DNA of 64,000 nucleotides from Betaproteobacteria bacterium (lineage in GTDB: Bacteria > Pseudomonadota > Gammaproteobacteria > Burkholderiales > Rhodocyclaceae), in assembly GCA_016705475.1 (NCBI GenBank), contig JADIYD010000009.1, forward strand, positions 124,001 through 188,000. The letters are read 5' to 3'. This document shows, piece by piece, positions 33,967 through 42,921 of this stretch; within the stretch, counting starts at the first letter, position 1, and each line of letters starts with the position of its first letter. A program made the translations under genes and the position numbers. The notes under the pieces are model-generated. The model had not been told where the DNA came from, made no database searches, and saw only the letters and a program-made list of their open reading frames with translations.

Positions 33967-35421
33967 TTACGGAGCTATTGCCCGATTCCGGAAGAAGCGA
34001 TGGTTCGCTCCGGTGGCGATGGTGAGAGCAACGACGAGCAGCGCAGCCGCGACGGCGAAAGTGATCTGCATGCCGTTGGCAACGGCATCCGGGGACGCCG
34101 TCGCAATATCGTTCGACGCCGATCCGAAGGCGAAGACTGCGCCCATGACGGATGCGCCAGTGATGAGCCCCAGATTGCGCGAAAGATTCAGCATGCCGGA
34201 AATAGCACCACGTTGGTCCGAGCTGACACCAGCCATGACCGCAGTGTTGTTGGCTGTTTGAAAGAAGGCATAACTGGCAGTGATGACTACGATGCAAGCG
34301 ATGTAGCCCGGGATGCCGAATGTCGTCGGCAACAGGGATAGCGTGAAGGTGCCAATCACCATGCCAATGAGCCCGACGGTGGTGACGCATTGTGTACCAA
34401 GGCGGTCTGCCAAGCGCCCGGCAGGCATGGCGCTCAGTGCCGCCACCCCCGGGCCCACGGACAAGACCAGTCCAACCAGTGCTGCGTCAAGCCCGAGCGA
34501 CTGAGAAAGATAGAATGGCCCGACGACCAGTGTTGCCATCATCACGGTTGAAACGAGGGCACTGGTGGCCAAGCTTGCACTTAGCTCAAGTTTCCGAAAC
34601 ATCGCCATTCGGATCAAGGGTGATGGGGTTCTCACTTCGGCAAATACAAAAAGGCCAGCACCGACAAAGGCGGCCAATAGCAACGCCATATTGAGCGGAC
34701 CGAAACTGCCTCGCCCGACCGTCATCGCTAGCGCATAGGCGGTGAGCGTCAGGGCTAGGAGCAGCGTGCCTATTGTGTCGAAGCTGGCGCGTTCAGTTTT
34801 CGGCTTCCTTTGATCAACGGGCAGGTAACGATGTGCGAGAACAAGCGCCAGTGCTCCCAGCGGAAGGTTGATCAAGAATATTGCCCGCCAACTGAGTCCA
34901 GCGATCAGGACACCGCCAAGCGATGGACCAAGCGCAGTAGCAATTGCTGACATCGTTCCCAGCAGGCCAATAGCGCTGCCCGTTTTTTCTTTCGGTACCG
35001 TCTCGCCGACGAAGGCCATAGCGAGGGCCATCATGATGGCTGCGCCAAGGCCCTGCAGCGCACGTGCCGTGATCAGCAGCCCCAGCGTAGGCGCCACTGC
35101 GGACAAGAGCGAGGCCAGCGAGAACAATGAAATGCCGATCAACAGCAGCCTTCTGCGGCCAATCATGTCGCCAAGCCGTCCGGCGCTGACAATCAGGGTG
35201 GTGATAGCGAGCAGATAGGCGATGACGATCCACTGAACGGCCTGGAAGGAGGCGTTGAACGCCTCAGCAAAGTTTGGCAAGGCCACATTGGCGATGCTGG
35301 TGCCGAGGGACGAGAGCAATACGGATAGTGCCAGGCTGGCCAGTGCCCAACGCACCGAAGACGTCGTTTCAGCATTTCGAGAGTCCAACTCAACTTGCCA
35401 TGCAATGATTGTTTTCACCAT
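33967..35421 (-). CDS. MFS drug-efflux transporter of the DHA2 (EmrB/QacA) type
   Basis: 484 residues with about fourteen hydrophobic helices. Motif A is GRLGDMIGRRRLLLIG (about residues 80-95), motif C region is GPSLGGVLIAGLSWRAIFLINLPLGAL, both typical of 14-helix proton-coupled exporters. Probable role: efflux of toxic organic compounds. It is divergent from a LysR regulator 139 bp away, the common layout of a regulator controlling its exporter. Adjacent to an IS element, so the pair may be acquired. Confidence 0.88.
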   Translation of the reverse strand: MVKTIIAWQVELDSRNAETTSSVRWALASLALSVLLSSLGTSIANVALPNFAEAFNASFQAVQWIVIAYLLAITTLIVSAGRLGDMIGRRRLLLIGISLFSLASLLSAVAPTLGLLITARALQGLGAAIMMALAMAFVGETVPKEKTGSAIGLLGTMSAIATALGPSLGGVLIAGLSWRAIFLINLPLGALALVLAHRYLPVDQRKPKTERASFDTIGTLLLALTLTAYALAMTVGRGSFGPLNMALLLAAFVGAGLFVFAEVRTPSPLIRMAMFRKLELSASLATSALVSTVMMATLVVGPFYLSQSLGLDAALVGLVLSVGPGVAALSAMPAGRLADRLGTQCVTTVGLIGMVIGTFTLSLLPTTFGIPGYIACIVVITASYAFFQTANNTAVMAGVSSDQRGAISGMLNLSRNLGLITGASVMGAVFAFGSASNDIATASPDAVANGMQITFAVAAALLVVALTIATGANHRFFRNRAIAP

Positions 35422-35560
35422 AGCCTCCTTTTATAGGCAGCGCCCCAAACGGGGCTATCTGAATCCTAGGTCTTTGTATGGCATGGCGGAAGGCGCAGCA
35501 TTTGCAGGTTATTGATGCGTCCAGCGCCATATATTGAACAAATACTGCTATCGTTGTCCT

Positions 35561-36457
35561 ATGTCGCGACCCGATCTGAACCTGCTTTTCACGCTTGATG
35601 TCTTGCTCGCCGAAGGCAGCGTGGCAGGTGCCTCTCGACGCTTGCGGCTCAGCCCTTCGGCAATGAGCCGAGCGCTGGCGCGATTGCGTGAGACGACGGG
35701 AGATCCGTTGTTGGTCAGGGCCGGGCGCGGGCTCGTTCCGACACCGCGCGCAATCGAACTGCGCGAGCGTGTCGCTCAATTGGTGCGGGATGGGGAAGCC
35801 GTTTTACGCCCCGCCGAGAAGCTCAACCTCAAACAATTGGTCCGGACCTTCACACTGCGGACCAGTGAAGGATTTGTTGAAAATTTCGGGCCGGATTTGA
35901 TTGCCCGCATCGGCGACGAGGCGCCCGGCGTGCGCTTGTGCTTCGTGCAGAAACCGGACAAAGATAGCAAGCCGTTGCGCGATGGACTTATCGATCTGGA
36001 AACCGGGGTTGTGGGCCAGACGACGGCGCCGGAACTGCGAATGCAGGCATTGTTCCGGGATCATTTCATTGGTGTCGTGCGCATGGGGCACCCACTAAGC
36101 CAGAGTGAAGTCACGCCTTCCCGTTATGCGGCCGAACGGCATATCTACGTCTCGCGCCAGGGTAAGGATAAGGGGCCGATTGATGAGGGTCTGAGGGCAT
36201 TCGGACTGGAACGCAAGATCGTCACCATCGTTGGTGGCTTTTCGACGGCACTGGCCCTGGCTCGGGCATCCGACCTGATCGCCAGCGTACCCGAACGACA
36301 CACCGGAAACCTGCGCGCCGGCATGCATAGTTTCCCGCTTCCGATTGCCACGCCAGAAATCACGGTTTCATTGCTTTGGCACCCAAGGCTGGATGCCGAT
36401 CCTGCGCATCGCTGGCTTCGTGGTCACGTCAGGGAAGTCTGCGCAGCGCTCCGCTAA
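35561..36457 (+). CDS. LysR-family regulator divergent from the MFS exporter
   Basis: 298 residues from ATG 35561; the TTG at 35534 is an alternative. N-terminal winged helix with LLAEGSVAGASRRLRLSPSAMSRALARLRE (about residues 15-44) of the NodD/NahR-like subtype starting RPDLNLLFTLDVLL. The C-terminal effector domain is of normal length. Likely controls the divergent efflux gene through the 139-bp shared gap; the inducer is unknown. Confidence 0.88.
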   Translation: MSRPDLNLLFTLDVLLAEGSVAGASRRLRLSPSAMSRALARLRETTGDPLLVRAGRGLVPTPRAIELRERVAQLVRDGEAVLRPAEKLNLKQLVRTFTLRTSEGFVENFGPDLIARIGDEAPGVRLCFVQKPDKDSKPLRDGLIDLETGVVGQTTAPELRMQALFRDHFIGVVRMGHPLSQSEVTPSRYAAERHIYVSRQGKDKGPIDEGLRAFGLERKIVTIVGGFSTALALARASDLIASVPERHTGNLRAGMHSFPLPIATPEITVSLLWHPRLDADPAHRWLRGHVREVCAALR

Positions 36458-36613
36458 GTAGCTTCGACTGAGGCGACAGAGTCGAAAGTTGCTCGCCGAA
36501 TACCGGGCACTCAACACGATCAACGGGCGCACCATCAGCAGAAATTGAAACGTAACCCCGACCGACGGCTTCTGGCCGACAACTGCCATCACTCGCAATC
36601 GCTTCCCGTTTGA

Positions 36614-37156
36614 TCAACGCAACCTGAAACGTACCGGCAGAACGACCTGTCGTGGTGCATCGGCCGGTAGCGATTGCAGCGAGCGAACGGCGCGCAGGGC
36701 GGCGTCGTCGAGTAGTGGGTGGCCGCTGCCTTGCTCGACGCGGGCGGCGCTGACTTTGCCGGCTTCGTCGATGATGATCAGGACGTGTACTTCGCCTTCC
36801 AGTCCGCGGGCAATGGCGTCGGCGGGGTAGAACTGGCCGGCGCTGTCGAGTTTCTTGAGGTGTTCGCGGACGGCCTGCGTCCATGTTTTCACGGGTTGTG
36901 CTGTTGTTTTGTCGGCGGGTTTTGGGTCGATTCTGGGTTTTGCCTTCGGGGCAGCTTCATTTTGCGGTTTAGCCGGTTCCGGCAGGCTCAGCGGCGGTGC
37001 TGCCGATGGCGCTGAGCGTGGTCGTAACTCGGCGGTGAGCGGTGCTGCGGTCGACCGGGAATTTTGGTCAAAATTGAAATCGGGTAGCAACGGCAGCAGG
37101 TGCAGTGAGAGCGACAGCGCCAGCGCTGCAAAAAGCCGGTAATCGATCCGGGTCAT
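36614..37156 (-). CDS. TonB-like energy-transducer protein
   Basis: 180 residues from ATG 37156; the longer upstream frame overlaps the divergent ankyrin gene and is not used. One N-terminal helix (LFAALALSLSLHLLPLLP), a proline/alanine/lysine-rich spacer, and a C-terminal TonB domain with RGLEGEVHVLIIIDEAGKVSAARVEQGSGHPLLDDAALRAVRS. Couples the proton gradient to an outer-membrane receptor; no exbBD or receptor gene is nearby. Codons 25-37 (DFNFDQNSRSTAAP) coincide with a copy of the dispersed repeat. Confidence 0.82.
   Translation of the reverse strand: MTRIDYRLFAALALSLSLHLLPLLPDFNFDQNSRSTAAPLTAELRPRSAPSAAPPLSLPEPAKPQNEAAPKAKPRIDPKPADKTTAQPVKTWTQAVREHLKKLDSAGQFYPADAIARGLEGEVHVLIIIDEAGKVSAARVEQGSGHPLLDDAALRAVRSLQSLPADAPRQVVLPVRFRLR
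37043..37080 (-). repeat. Dispersed repeat, copy inside the TonB-like gene
   Basis: On the minus strand: ATTTCAATTTTGACC, AAAATTCCCGGTCGACCG, CAGCA. First 12 bases and last 16 bases match the intergenic copy at 60506 almost exactly; only the middle T-run differs. Same orientation as the gene. Confidence 0.6.
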
Positions 37157-37193
37157 GAGAAAATGGGGGCTGGCCTGAGGCAATGGATAAGTA

Positions 37194-38225
37194 ATGAAAC
37201 TGACTGCAAAACGATGGTTTGCCATGATAAGCGCGATGGGGCTGTTGCTGTCGGCTTCGGTGCCCGTTTGTTCGGCTGCCGCGACCTTGCCGGACCCGGT
37301 GCGCTTTACGTTGAGCATGGAGCTGGGCGATGTCGGTCAGGCCGAAGAATGGCTCAATGCCGGCCTGCCACCCGACTTCATGGGTAGCCGGATCGGCTCG
37401 GGGCTGATGATCGGTGCCTGGGAGGGCAAGCCGGATCTGATGCGCCTTTTTCTCTCGCGGGGGGCGGACATCAACCGGATTAACGCCAATGGCGAGTCGG
37501 CCATAGCGCTGGCCGCATGGCGTGGCAATCTGGATATGGTCAAGTGGCTGCTTGACCGTGGGGCGCGCATCAACGCGCCGAAACGGCAATGGTCGGCGCT
37601 GCACTACGCGGTTTTTGCGGGGCACACAGAGATTGCCGATTTCCTGGTCGCGCAGGGGGCCGACATCAACGCCCAGAGTACCAATGGTTCCAGCGTGCTC
37701 ATGATGGCCGTCTATGAGGGGCACCAGCCGCTGGCGCGCAAGCTGATGGAGCTTGGCGCCGAGCGGGCGTCGAAGAATGACTGGGGCGATGGTGCGCTGG
37801 AGTGGGCGATGCGCCACGACCGCCTGGAACTGGCGCGCATGGTGAGCAACCCGGAAGAGTTCAACATCGCGGTCAGCCAGCCCAAGGAAAAATGGGGGGC
37901 GCCGGTTCGCTCCATGCGCAGTTCGAAGGAGCTTGAGGAATTGCTCAATATGCGCGAGAAGCTCGTCGAACGTGGCATGAGCACGGATGTGATCGACAAG
38001 CGGATTGCGACGGAAAGGGTACGCGTCGTGCGTGCTGAAATGGACCGGCCGTCTCCGGCGCGGGCGGCGACCTTGGAGATTACCGCCAGTCGCAAGGCGC
38101 CTGAAACGCAGTCGGCCACGATCATTTACGATGACAAAGGCAAGGCCGTCGGTTACAAGGTGCCGCCTGCCACGTATTTCGGCATGCCGAAGATGCCGGT
38201 CAAGGGGCCGCTAAAAAAATACTGA
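37194..38225 (+). CDS. Secreted ankyrin-repeat protein
   Basis: 343 residues. A signal peptide (ends VCSAA, about residue 29) is followed by about five ankyrin repeats (about 38-215): e.g. GSGLMIGAWEGKPDLMRLFLSRGADIN, GESAIALAAWRGNLDMVKWLLDRGARIN, WSALHYAVFAGHTEIADFLVAQGADIN. The C-terminal third is charged and without repeats. Likely a periplasmic binding scaffold; partner unknown. It diverges from the TonB-like gene with only 37 bp between starts, so they may share control. Confidence 0.82.
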   Translation: MKLTAKRWFAMISAMGLLLSASVPVCSAAATLPDPVRFTLSMELGDVGQAEEWLNAGLPPDFMGSRIGSGLMIGAWEGKPDLMRLFLSRGADINRINANGESAIALAAWRGNLDMVKWLLDRGARINAPKRQWSALHYAVFAGHTEIADFLVAQGADINAQSTNGSSVLMMAVYEGHQPLARKLMELGAERASKNDWGDGALEWAMRHDRLELARMVSNPEEFNIAVSQPKEKWGAPVRSMRSSKELEELLNMREKLVERGMSTDVIDKRIATERVRVVRAEMDRPSPARAATLEITASRKAPETQSATIIYDDKGKAVGYKVPPATYFGMPKMPVKGPLKKY

Positions 38226-38299
38226 CGATGCCGGTTTTGGCCGTTCAATTGCAAATCGCGATGCGCTCATGCAGACTTCGCTGATCAACCGAGAGAGGA

Positions 38300-38638
38300 A
38301 TGGGCATGCTTTACGTGGCGAGAGATAGCGCTGGCAGGATTTGCGAACTGCACCCCATGGCGCAGGGCGACGCCAACGAAGCCTTGCCGGCCGATCATCC
38401 CGAGGTTTTGCAGTTCATTCACGAACGCTGGCGGCAGAATGAACTCCATGAACTGGACCGCGATTTTGTCCGGGTCATCGAAGACACCATTGAACTGCTG
38501 ATCGCCAAGGATCTGATCATGTTCACCGACCTGCCACCCAAGGTGCAGGAAAAGCTCTTGCGACGCAAAGAGGTACGTCAGTCTCGGCACTACGAAGGTC
38601 GCTTCGGTGCCGGTGGCGACGACATCATCCCGCTCTGA
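38300..38638 (+). CDS. Small conserved protein of unknown function
   Basis: 112 residues from ATG 38300 with AGAGAGGAATGGGC nearby. No signal peptide or membrane helix. The segments LYVARDSAGRICELHPMAQGDANE and FTDLPPKVQEKLLRRKEVRQ look like a common uncharacterised betaproteobacterial family (sometimes labelled tryptophan-synthase-beta-like, without functional proof). It ends 43 bp before the convergent response-regulator gene. Confidence 0.65.
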   Translation: MGMLYVARDSAGRICELHPMAQGDANEALPADHPEVLQFIHERWRQNELHELDRDFVRVIEDTIELLIAKDLIMFTDLPPKVQEKLLRRKEVRQSRHYEGRFGAGGDDIIPL

Positions 38639-38681
38639 TTGCGGGTTGGCGCCGGAGAGGGGCTGCCCCTCTGGCGCAGTT

Positions 38682-39290
38682 TCAGTTGACCGTCACCACA
38701 GCCTTGACCAGTTCGGCCAGGGTGCGCACGCCCATTTTTTCCATGACCCTTGCCCGATGGGCTTCGACAGTTTTCATGCTGATGTTCAGTTCATCGGCAA
38801 TCTGCTTGTTGAGCTTGCCGGCGACGACCAGCTTCATGACTTCGCGTTCGCGCTGGGTCAGCTGATCGAGCCGGTGGCTGATCGCCCCGTTGCGCTGGCG
38901 GCGGGCCGATAGCTGGCAGTCCAGTTCAAGTGCCCGGACAATGCGCGAGAGCAGATCCTCGTTGTGGAACGGCTTCTCGATGAAATCGCAGGCGCCGCGC
39001 TGCAGCGCCGAAACCGCCATGGGTACGTCGCCGTGGCCGGTAACGAAGATGACCGGCAATTGCGATCCGAGCGAATCGAGTTTTTCCTGCAGTTCGAGGC
39101 CGCTCATTTCCGGCATCCGCACATCGAGGATCAGGCAGCCCCGCATGTCGTCGCGCCAGGCTTGTAGATAACTCTCGGCGGAGTCATAGCAGGCCACGTC
39201 GTAGCCTTCGCCCTCGAGCAGCCAGGTCATCGAGTCACGCATGGCCTCGTCGTCGTCAACGACGTAAATTATCTGCGTCCGTTCATTCAT
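38682..39290 (-). CDS. FixJ/NarL-type response regulator
   Basis: 202 residues: receiver domain with VDDDE, phospho-acceptor D56 in ILDVRMPEMSG, T84 and K106 in IEKPF, then a LuxR-type helix-turn-helix (about 137-195) with LTQREREVMKLVVAGKLNKQIADEL and SMKTVEAHRARVMEKM. It overlaps the upstream kinase gene by 8 bp and clearly forms a two-component pair with it. Fourth gene of the lrgA-lrgB-kinase-regulator run; possible target is the lrgAB promoter. Confidence 0.93.
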   Translation of the reverse strand: MNERTQIIYVVDDDEAMRDSMTWLLEGEGYDVACYDSAESYLQAWRDDMRGCLILDVRMPEMSGLELQEKLDSLGSQLPVIFVTGHGDVPMAVSALQRGACDFIEKPFHNEDLLSRIVRALELDCQLSARRQRNGAISHRLDQLTQREREVMKLVVAGKLNKQIADELNISMKTVEAHRARVMEKMGVRTLAELVKAVVTVN

Positions 39291-41694
39291 CGCCTACCTC
39301 ACCATTTTCGTCATTATTTTCTTCTATCGGCACGGTGAAGTGGAACACCGTGCCCCCCTCGCGCCGTGGTTCGACCCACAGCCGTCCCTGGTGAAACTCG
39401 ATGATCGACCGGCAGATTGCCAGGCCGATGCCCATGCCCTCAGCCTTGGTCGTGTAAAAGGGCGCAAAAATCTTCTCGATGTCTTCTTCGGCCAGACCAT
39501 GGCCCTGGTCGGAAACCGATATCTCCAGCATGCGCTCATCGACGCGCTGGGCATGCAAGGTCAGTAGCCGGCGTGAAGCGGGCAGATCGCTCATCGCTTC
39601 GATCGCGTTCTTGAACAGGTTGAGCAGCACCTGCTCGATCATGATGCGGTCGACGACGATTTTCGGCAAATTCTCGGGCAGGTCCACGACGATTTGTGTG
39701 CCGGTACGCTGGGCATCGATGTCGGCAAAGGCACGGGTCTCGTCGACCAGTTCTTCGAGGGCGATCGGCTGCCGGTTGGGGTCGCCTTTCTTCACCATAT
39801 CGCGCATGCGGCGAATGATCTTGCCGGCCCGTTCGGCCTGGTCAGACGCTTTCTGCATGGCAGCCAGCAGGTCGTCGAGCTTGTAGTTTCCTGCCCGCAT
39901 GCGCTTGACGCAGCCGGCGCAGTAATTGGCGATGGCCGACAAGGGCTGGTTCAGCTCATGCGCCAGTGACGAGGCCATTTCACCCATGGTGATCAGGCGC
40001 GAGGTCTGCTCGAGGCGCTTTTGCTGCTGGAGATTGACTTCATCGACGAGCTTCTTGTCGGTGATGTCAGCGCCTATCTGGACGCGCACGGTGCGGCCAT
40101 CGACCCAGCGGATGGCGCGTTCGTGCAGGTGATACCAGCGGCCGGACAGCGTGTGCTGGACCTCACCGTCGAACAGTTCGCAGGGCAGTTCATCGAGGCC
40201 GATCTGCTGCGGGTCCCGGGCCAGTGCGTCCGGCGGCGGACGGCAGGCCGCCGTCACCTGGGCCGAGTCCTGACCCACACTGTCAAAGCCGAAGATGTTC
40301 TGGAATGAGCGGTTGGCGAAAAGAATTTCGCCTGACTTCACATCGGCCACATACACCGCCGAGTCGAGGCCGTCGATGACGGTGACGAAACGCTCGTGGG
40401 CGCGTTCGAGTTCGACGCGCACCCGCTTCGGCTCGGTGATGTCGTTCATCGACGCCATCCAGCCGATCTGCTGGCCGTTGGTGCCGATCAATGGCGAGAA
40501 ATAGAGGCGCACATCGAAGCGCTCGCCGCTCTTGCGCATGATGCGCATCTCGAAACCACTGGCCGGTGCGTTCCCGGCCAGTGCGGTGTCGATATTGTTC
40601 TGCAGGCGGTCGAATTCCTCTGCCGGCCAGTACGGGTAAGGCGGCTTGATGCCGACCAGTTCGCTTTCGTCGAAGCCGGTCATCCGGCAGAACGCGGCGT
40701 TGACGAAGGTGATCCGGCCCTCGAGGTCGATGGCGCGCAGGCCGGTGACCATCGATTGCGACATGGCCTGGCGGAAAGCGTAGGCGGCACGGAGCTCTTC
40801 CTCGGTTTCGGCACGATGCTTGGCATGTCGGCGCAGCTGGATCAACGTCACGGATGCGATCAGGGTCAGCACGAGAATCAGCGCTGCCGGCACGAAAGGC
40901 AGCCAGGCGCCGCCGACCCGATAGGCGACGATGTTGAGGCCGAGGCGATTGTTGGGGAGTTCGAGACTGATCTGGCCGGATACCTGGCGGTCCGTCGGCT
41001 TGACCGACGAGTTGCTCAGCAGTTCGCGATTTTGCGCGTCGACCACGGTCAGGCTATAGCGGGTGGTGAAAACGGTGGGCAGGGTTGTACGCAGGAGCGT
41101 TTCCAGCGATTGCAGGGCGATGAAGGCGCCGAGGTCGCCGCTACCGCGCTGGACGGGGTGAATGATGTCATGAGCCGTCCGCTGGGTGGCATCGCGATAG
41201 TCCTGCGAAACCACGGCACGGCGAACGCGCAGGGCTTCCTGCAGGGCGGCCAGGCGATCGCCGGAAAGTTGCTCGCCAACGAAGACGGCCGTCGATTCAT
41301 TGGGCGCAACCCACTCCACCTTGCCGTCGGTATCGACCCAGATGATGGCCTGGATTTCAGGTGCCTCGCGTACATATCGGCTGGCCTTGACCTGGAAGGT
41401 TTCGTAATTCAGTTGCTTGAATTCCTGCTCACGCCCGAGTTCGGCGAGAAAGTCCTGATGCGCGTGCAGGCGATTGCCGATGGTTCGTTCCGCCCAGTGC
41501 ATGTCGCCTTCCAGGGCAGAGCGTGCCGTGTCCAGTTCGCGCCATTGCAGCAGGCCGGTCAGGATCAGCATGGCCAGCGCGAAAATGCCGATGGCAAAGT
41601 AGGGGGCGAGCCATAGCCGGGCGTTTTTGGGCTGAGGAGCGGGAGGACGCATGAGCATGGGCAAATTCTTCGCTTCCCTTGTGGCATCGGCCAT
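39283..41694 (-). CDS. PAS-domain sensor histidine kinase paired with the FixJ-type regulator
   Basis: 803 residues. A helix at about 28-48, a large periplasmic sensor part (about 50-260, with WVDTDGKVEWVAPNE, resembling CHASE/dCache-like sensors), a second helix at about 265-285, two PAS domains (about 305-430 and 435-550), HisKA with H579 in SLAHELNQPLSAIANY, and HATPase ending GMGIGLAICRSIIEFHQG. This kinase class (H in HELNQP) is that of FixL/DctB-type enzymes. It starts 6 bp after lrgB and overlaps the regulator gene, so it is expressed with the LrgAB membrane proteins. Confidence 0.9.
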   Translation of the reverse strand: MADATREAKNLPMLMRPPAPQPKNARLWLAPYFAIGIFALAMLILTGLLQWRELDTARSALEGDMHWAERTIGNRLHAHQDFLAELGREQEFKQLNYETFQVKASRYVREAPEIQAIIWVDTDGKVEWVAPNESTAVFVGEQLSGDRLAALQEALRVRRAVVSQDYRDATQRTAHDIIHPVQRGSGDLGAFIALQSLETLLRTTLPTVFTTRYSLTVVDAQNRELLSNSSVKPTDRQVSGQISLELPNNRLGLNIVAYRVGGAWLPFVPAALILVLTLIASVTLIQLRRHAKHRAETEEELRAAYAFRQAMSQSMVTGLRAIDLEGRITFVNAAFCRMTGFDESELVGIKPPYPYWPAEEFDRLQNNIDTALAGNAPASGFEMRIMRKSGERFDVRLYFSPLIGTNGQQIGWMASMNDITEPKRVRVELERAHERFVTVIDGLDSAVYVADVKSGEILFANRSFQNIFGFDSVGQDSAQVTAACRPPPDALARDPQQIGLDELPCELFDGEVQHTLSGRWYHLHERAIRWVDGRTVRVQIGADITDKKLVDEVNLQQQKRLEQTSRLITMGEMASSLAHELNQPLSAIANYCAGCVKRMRAGNYKLDDLLAAMQKASDQAERAGKIIRRMRDMVKKGDPNRQPIALEELVDETRAFADIDAQRTGTQIVVDLPENLPKIVVDRIMIEQVLLNLFKNAIEAMSDLPASRRLLTLHAQRVDERMLEISVSDQGHGLAEEDIEKIFAPFYTTKAEGMGIGLAICRSIIEFHQGRLWVEPRREGGTVFHFTVPIEENNDENGEVGDE

Positions 41695-41700
41695 AGGTAC

Positions 41701-42429
41701 TTACCCTATGTTGATGAGATAAGTGGTGATCCAGGGCACGAGCAGCGCGGTGAGCGCCCCGTTCATGCCCATGGCCAGCGCGGCGAAAGCACCACTCTGC
41801 TCATTGACCTGAAAGGCGCGCGCCGTGCCGATACCGTGCGAGGCGATGCCGATGGCAAAGCCGCGGATGGCCGGATCGCGCACCTTCATGGCGTCGAATA
41901 CGAAACGTGCGCCGACAGCCCCGAGAATGCCGGTGACGATGACCAGCACGGCGGTCAGCGACGGAATGCCGCCGATGCGCTCGGCGATGCCCATCGCAAT
42001 CGGTGTTGTGACCGACTTGGGGGCCAGCGAGAACTGGGTCGAGGCGCTGGCACCGAGCAGGCGGGCAACCAGCACGGCGGAGACGATGGCCGTCAGACTG
42101 CCAGCGATCAGCCCGGCGAGCACCGGCAGCAGCATGGAGCGCACGCGCCTGAACTGGGTGTAAAGCGGGATAGCCAGCGCGACGGTGGCCGGGCCGAGCA
42201 GGAAATGCACGAACTGGGCCCCGGAAAAGTAGGTTTCGTACGATGTTGCGGTCAACATCAAAAACAGCACCAAAATGAAAACGGCGATGAGCACCGGATT
42301 GGCCAGCGGATTGTTGCCGGAACGGCTGTAGAGCGCGAAGGCGGCCTGATAGGCGAGCAGCGTGATGGTTAGCCCGAGTAGCGGCGAGGCCGAGAGATAG
42401 ACCCAGATCTGGCTGATTTCCTGCGTCAT
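41701..42429 (-). CDS. lrgB: LrgB/CidB-family membrane protein
   Basis: 242 residues from ATG 42429; the longer frame upstream is lrgA overlap. About six to seven hydrophobic helices; family marks SLAPKSVTTPIAMGIAERIGG, LTAVLVIVTGILGAVGARFVFDAM and RGFAIGIASHGIGTARAF are clear. The family works with LrgA in murein-hydrolase control in Staphylococcus and as a pyruvate or glycolate carrier in other organisms. Start overlaps lrgA stop by 4 bases (ATGA). Confidence 0.9.
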   Translation of the reverse strand: MTQEISQIWVYLSASPLLGLTITLLAYQAAFALYSRSGNNPLANPVLIAVFILVLFLMLTATSYETYFSGAQFVHFLLGPATVALAIPLYTQFRRVRSMLLPVLAGLIAGSLTAIVSAVLVARLLGASASTQFSLAPKSVTTPIAMGIAERIGGIPSLTAVLVIVTGILGAVGARFVFDAMKVRDPAIRGFAIGIASHGIGTARAFQVNEQSGAFAALAMGMNGALTALLVPWITTYLINIG

Positions 42430-42785
42430 GGCGCCTCTTTCGAGGGGGCCGGGCTGCGCTGGCAGAGCTTCATGACCAGCGCTGTGACGACCAGCGTCGC
42501 CAGCGTGCTGACCAGCAGCGAAACGAGTAGCGGCAGCCATTCATCGGATACCCGGTGAAGATGGATCATGATGCCGGTGCCGGCCGGCACGAAGAGCAGC
42601 GAGAGGTGTTGCAGCAGATTCTGGCTGGTCGTCTGCAACTCTTCGCCGGGGCCGCCGCGCAGCACGAGCGCGACAAAGAGCATGAGCATGCCGATGACCG
42701 GACCGGGGATGGGCAGACTGAGCGAGCGGGCGAGAACTTCGCCGGCCAACTGGAAAACGAGCAGGGCAGAGAGGGCGAAAATCAC
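42426..42785 (-). CDS. lrgA: LrgA/CidA-family membrane protein
   Basis: 119 residues, four hydrophobic helices, holin-like family: GEVLARSLSLPIPGPVIGMLMLFVAL and HLSLLFVPAGTGIMIHLHRV are the typical segments. First gene of the lrgA-lrgB-kinase-regulator run. Function with LrgB as export/import complex or murein-hydrolase modulator cannot be fixed from sequence alone. Confidence 0.88.
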   Translation of the reverse strand: MIFALSALLVFQLAGEVLARSLSLPIPGPVIGMLMLFVALVLRGGPGEELQTTSQNLLQHLSLLFVPAGTGIMIHLHRVSDEWLPLLVSLLVSTLATLVVTALVMKLCQRSPAPSKEAP

Positions 42786-42921
42786 GGGCAGCCTCCAGAA
42801 AGAATCAGAAGGCTGTCAGTGTATTGGCTCAGTTAAGTTTTTATAACGGGTGAAAATGTCGCTTTATCTTGTACCGCAGGTATGAAATGCCGAACCGATT
42901 GAACGCTGATCGGCTTAGGGC

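Noticed and set aside
38684..38705. TTTCAGTTGACCGTCACCAC at the end of the response-regulator gene
   Set aside because: Shares GTTGACCGT but lacks the middle of the repeat; normal coding sequence.
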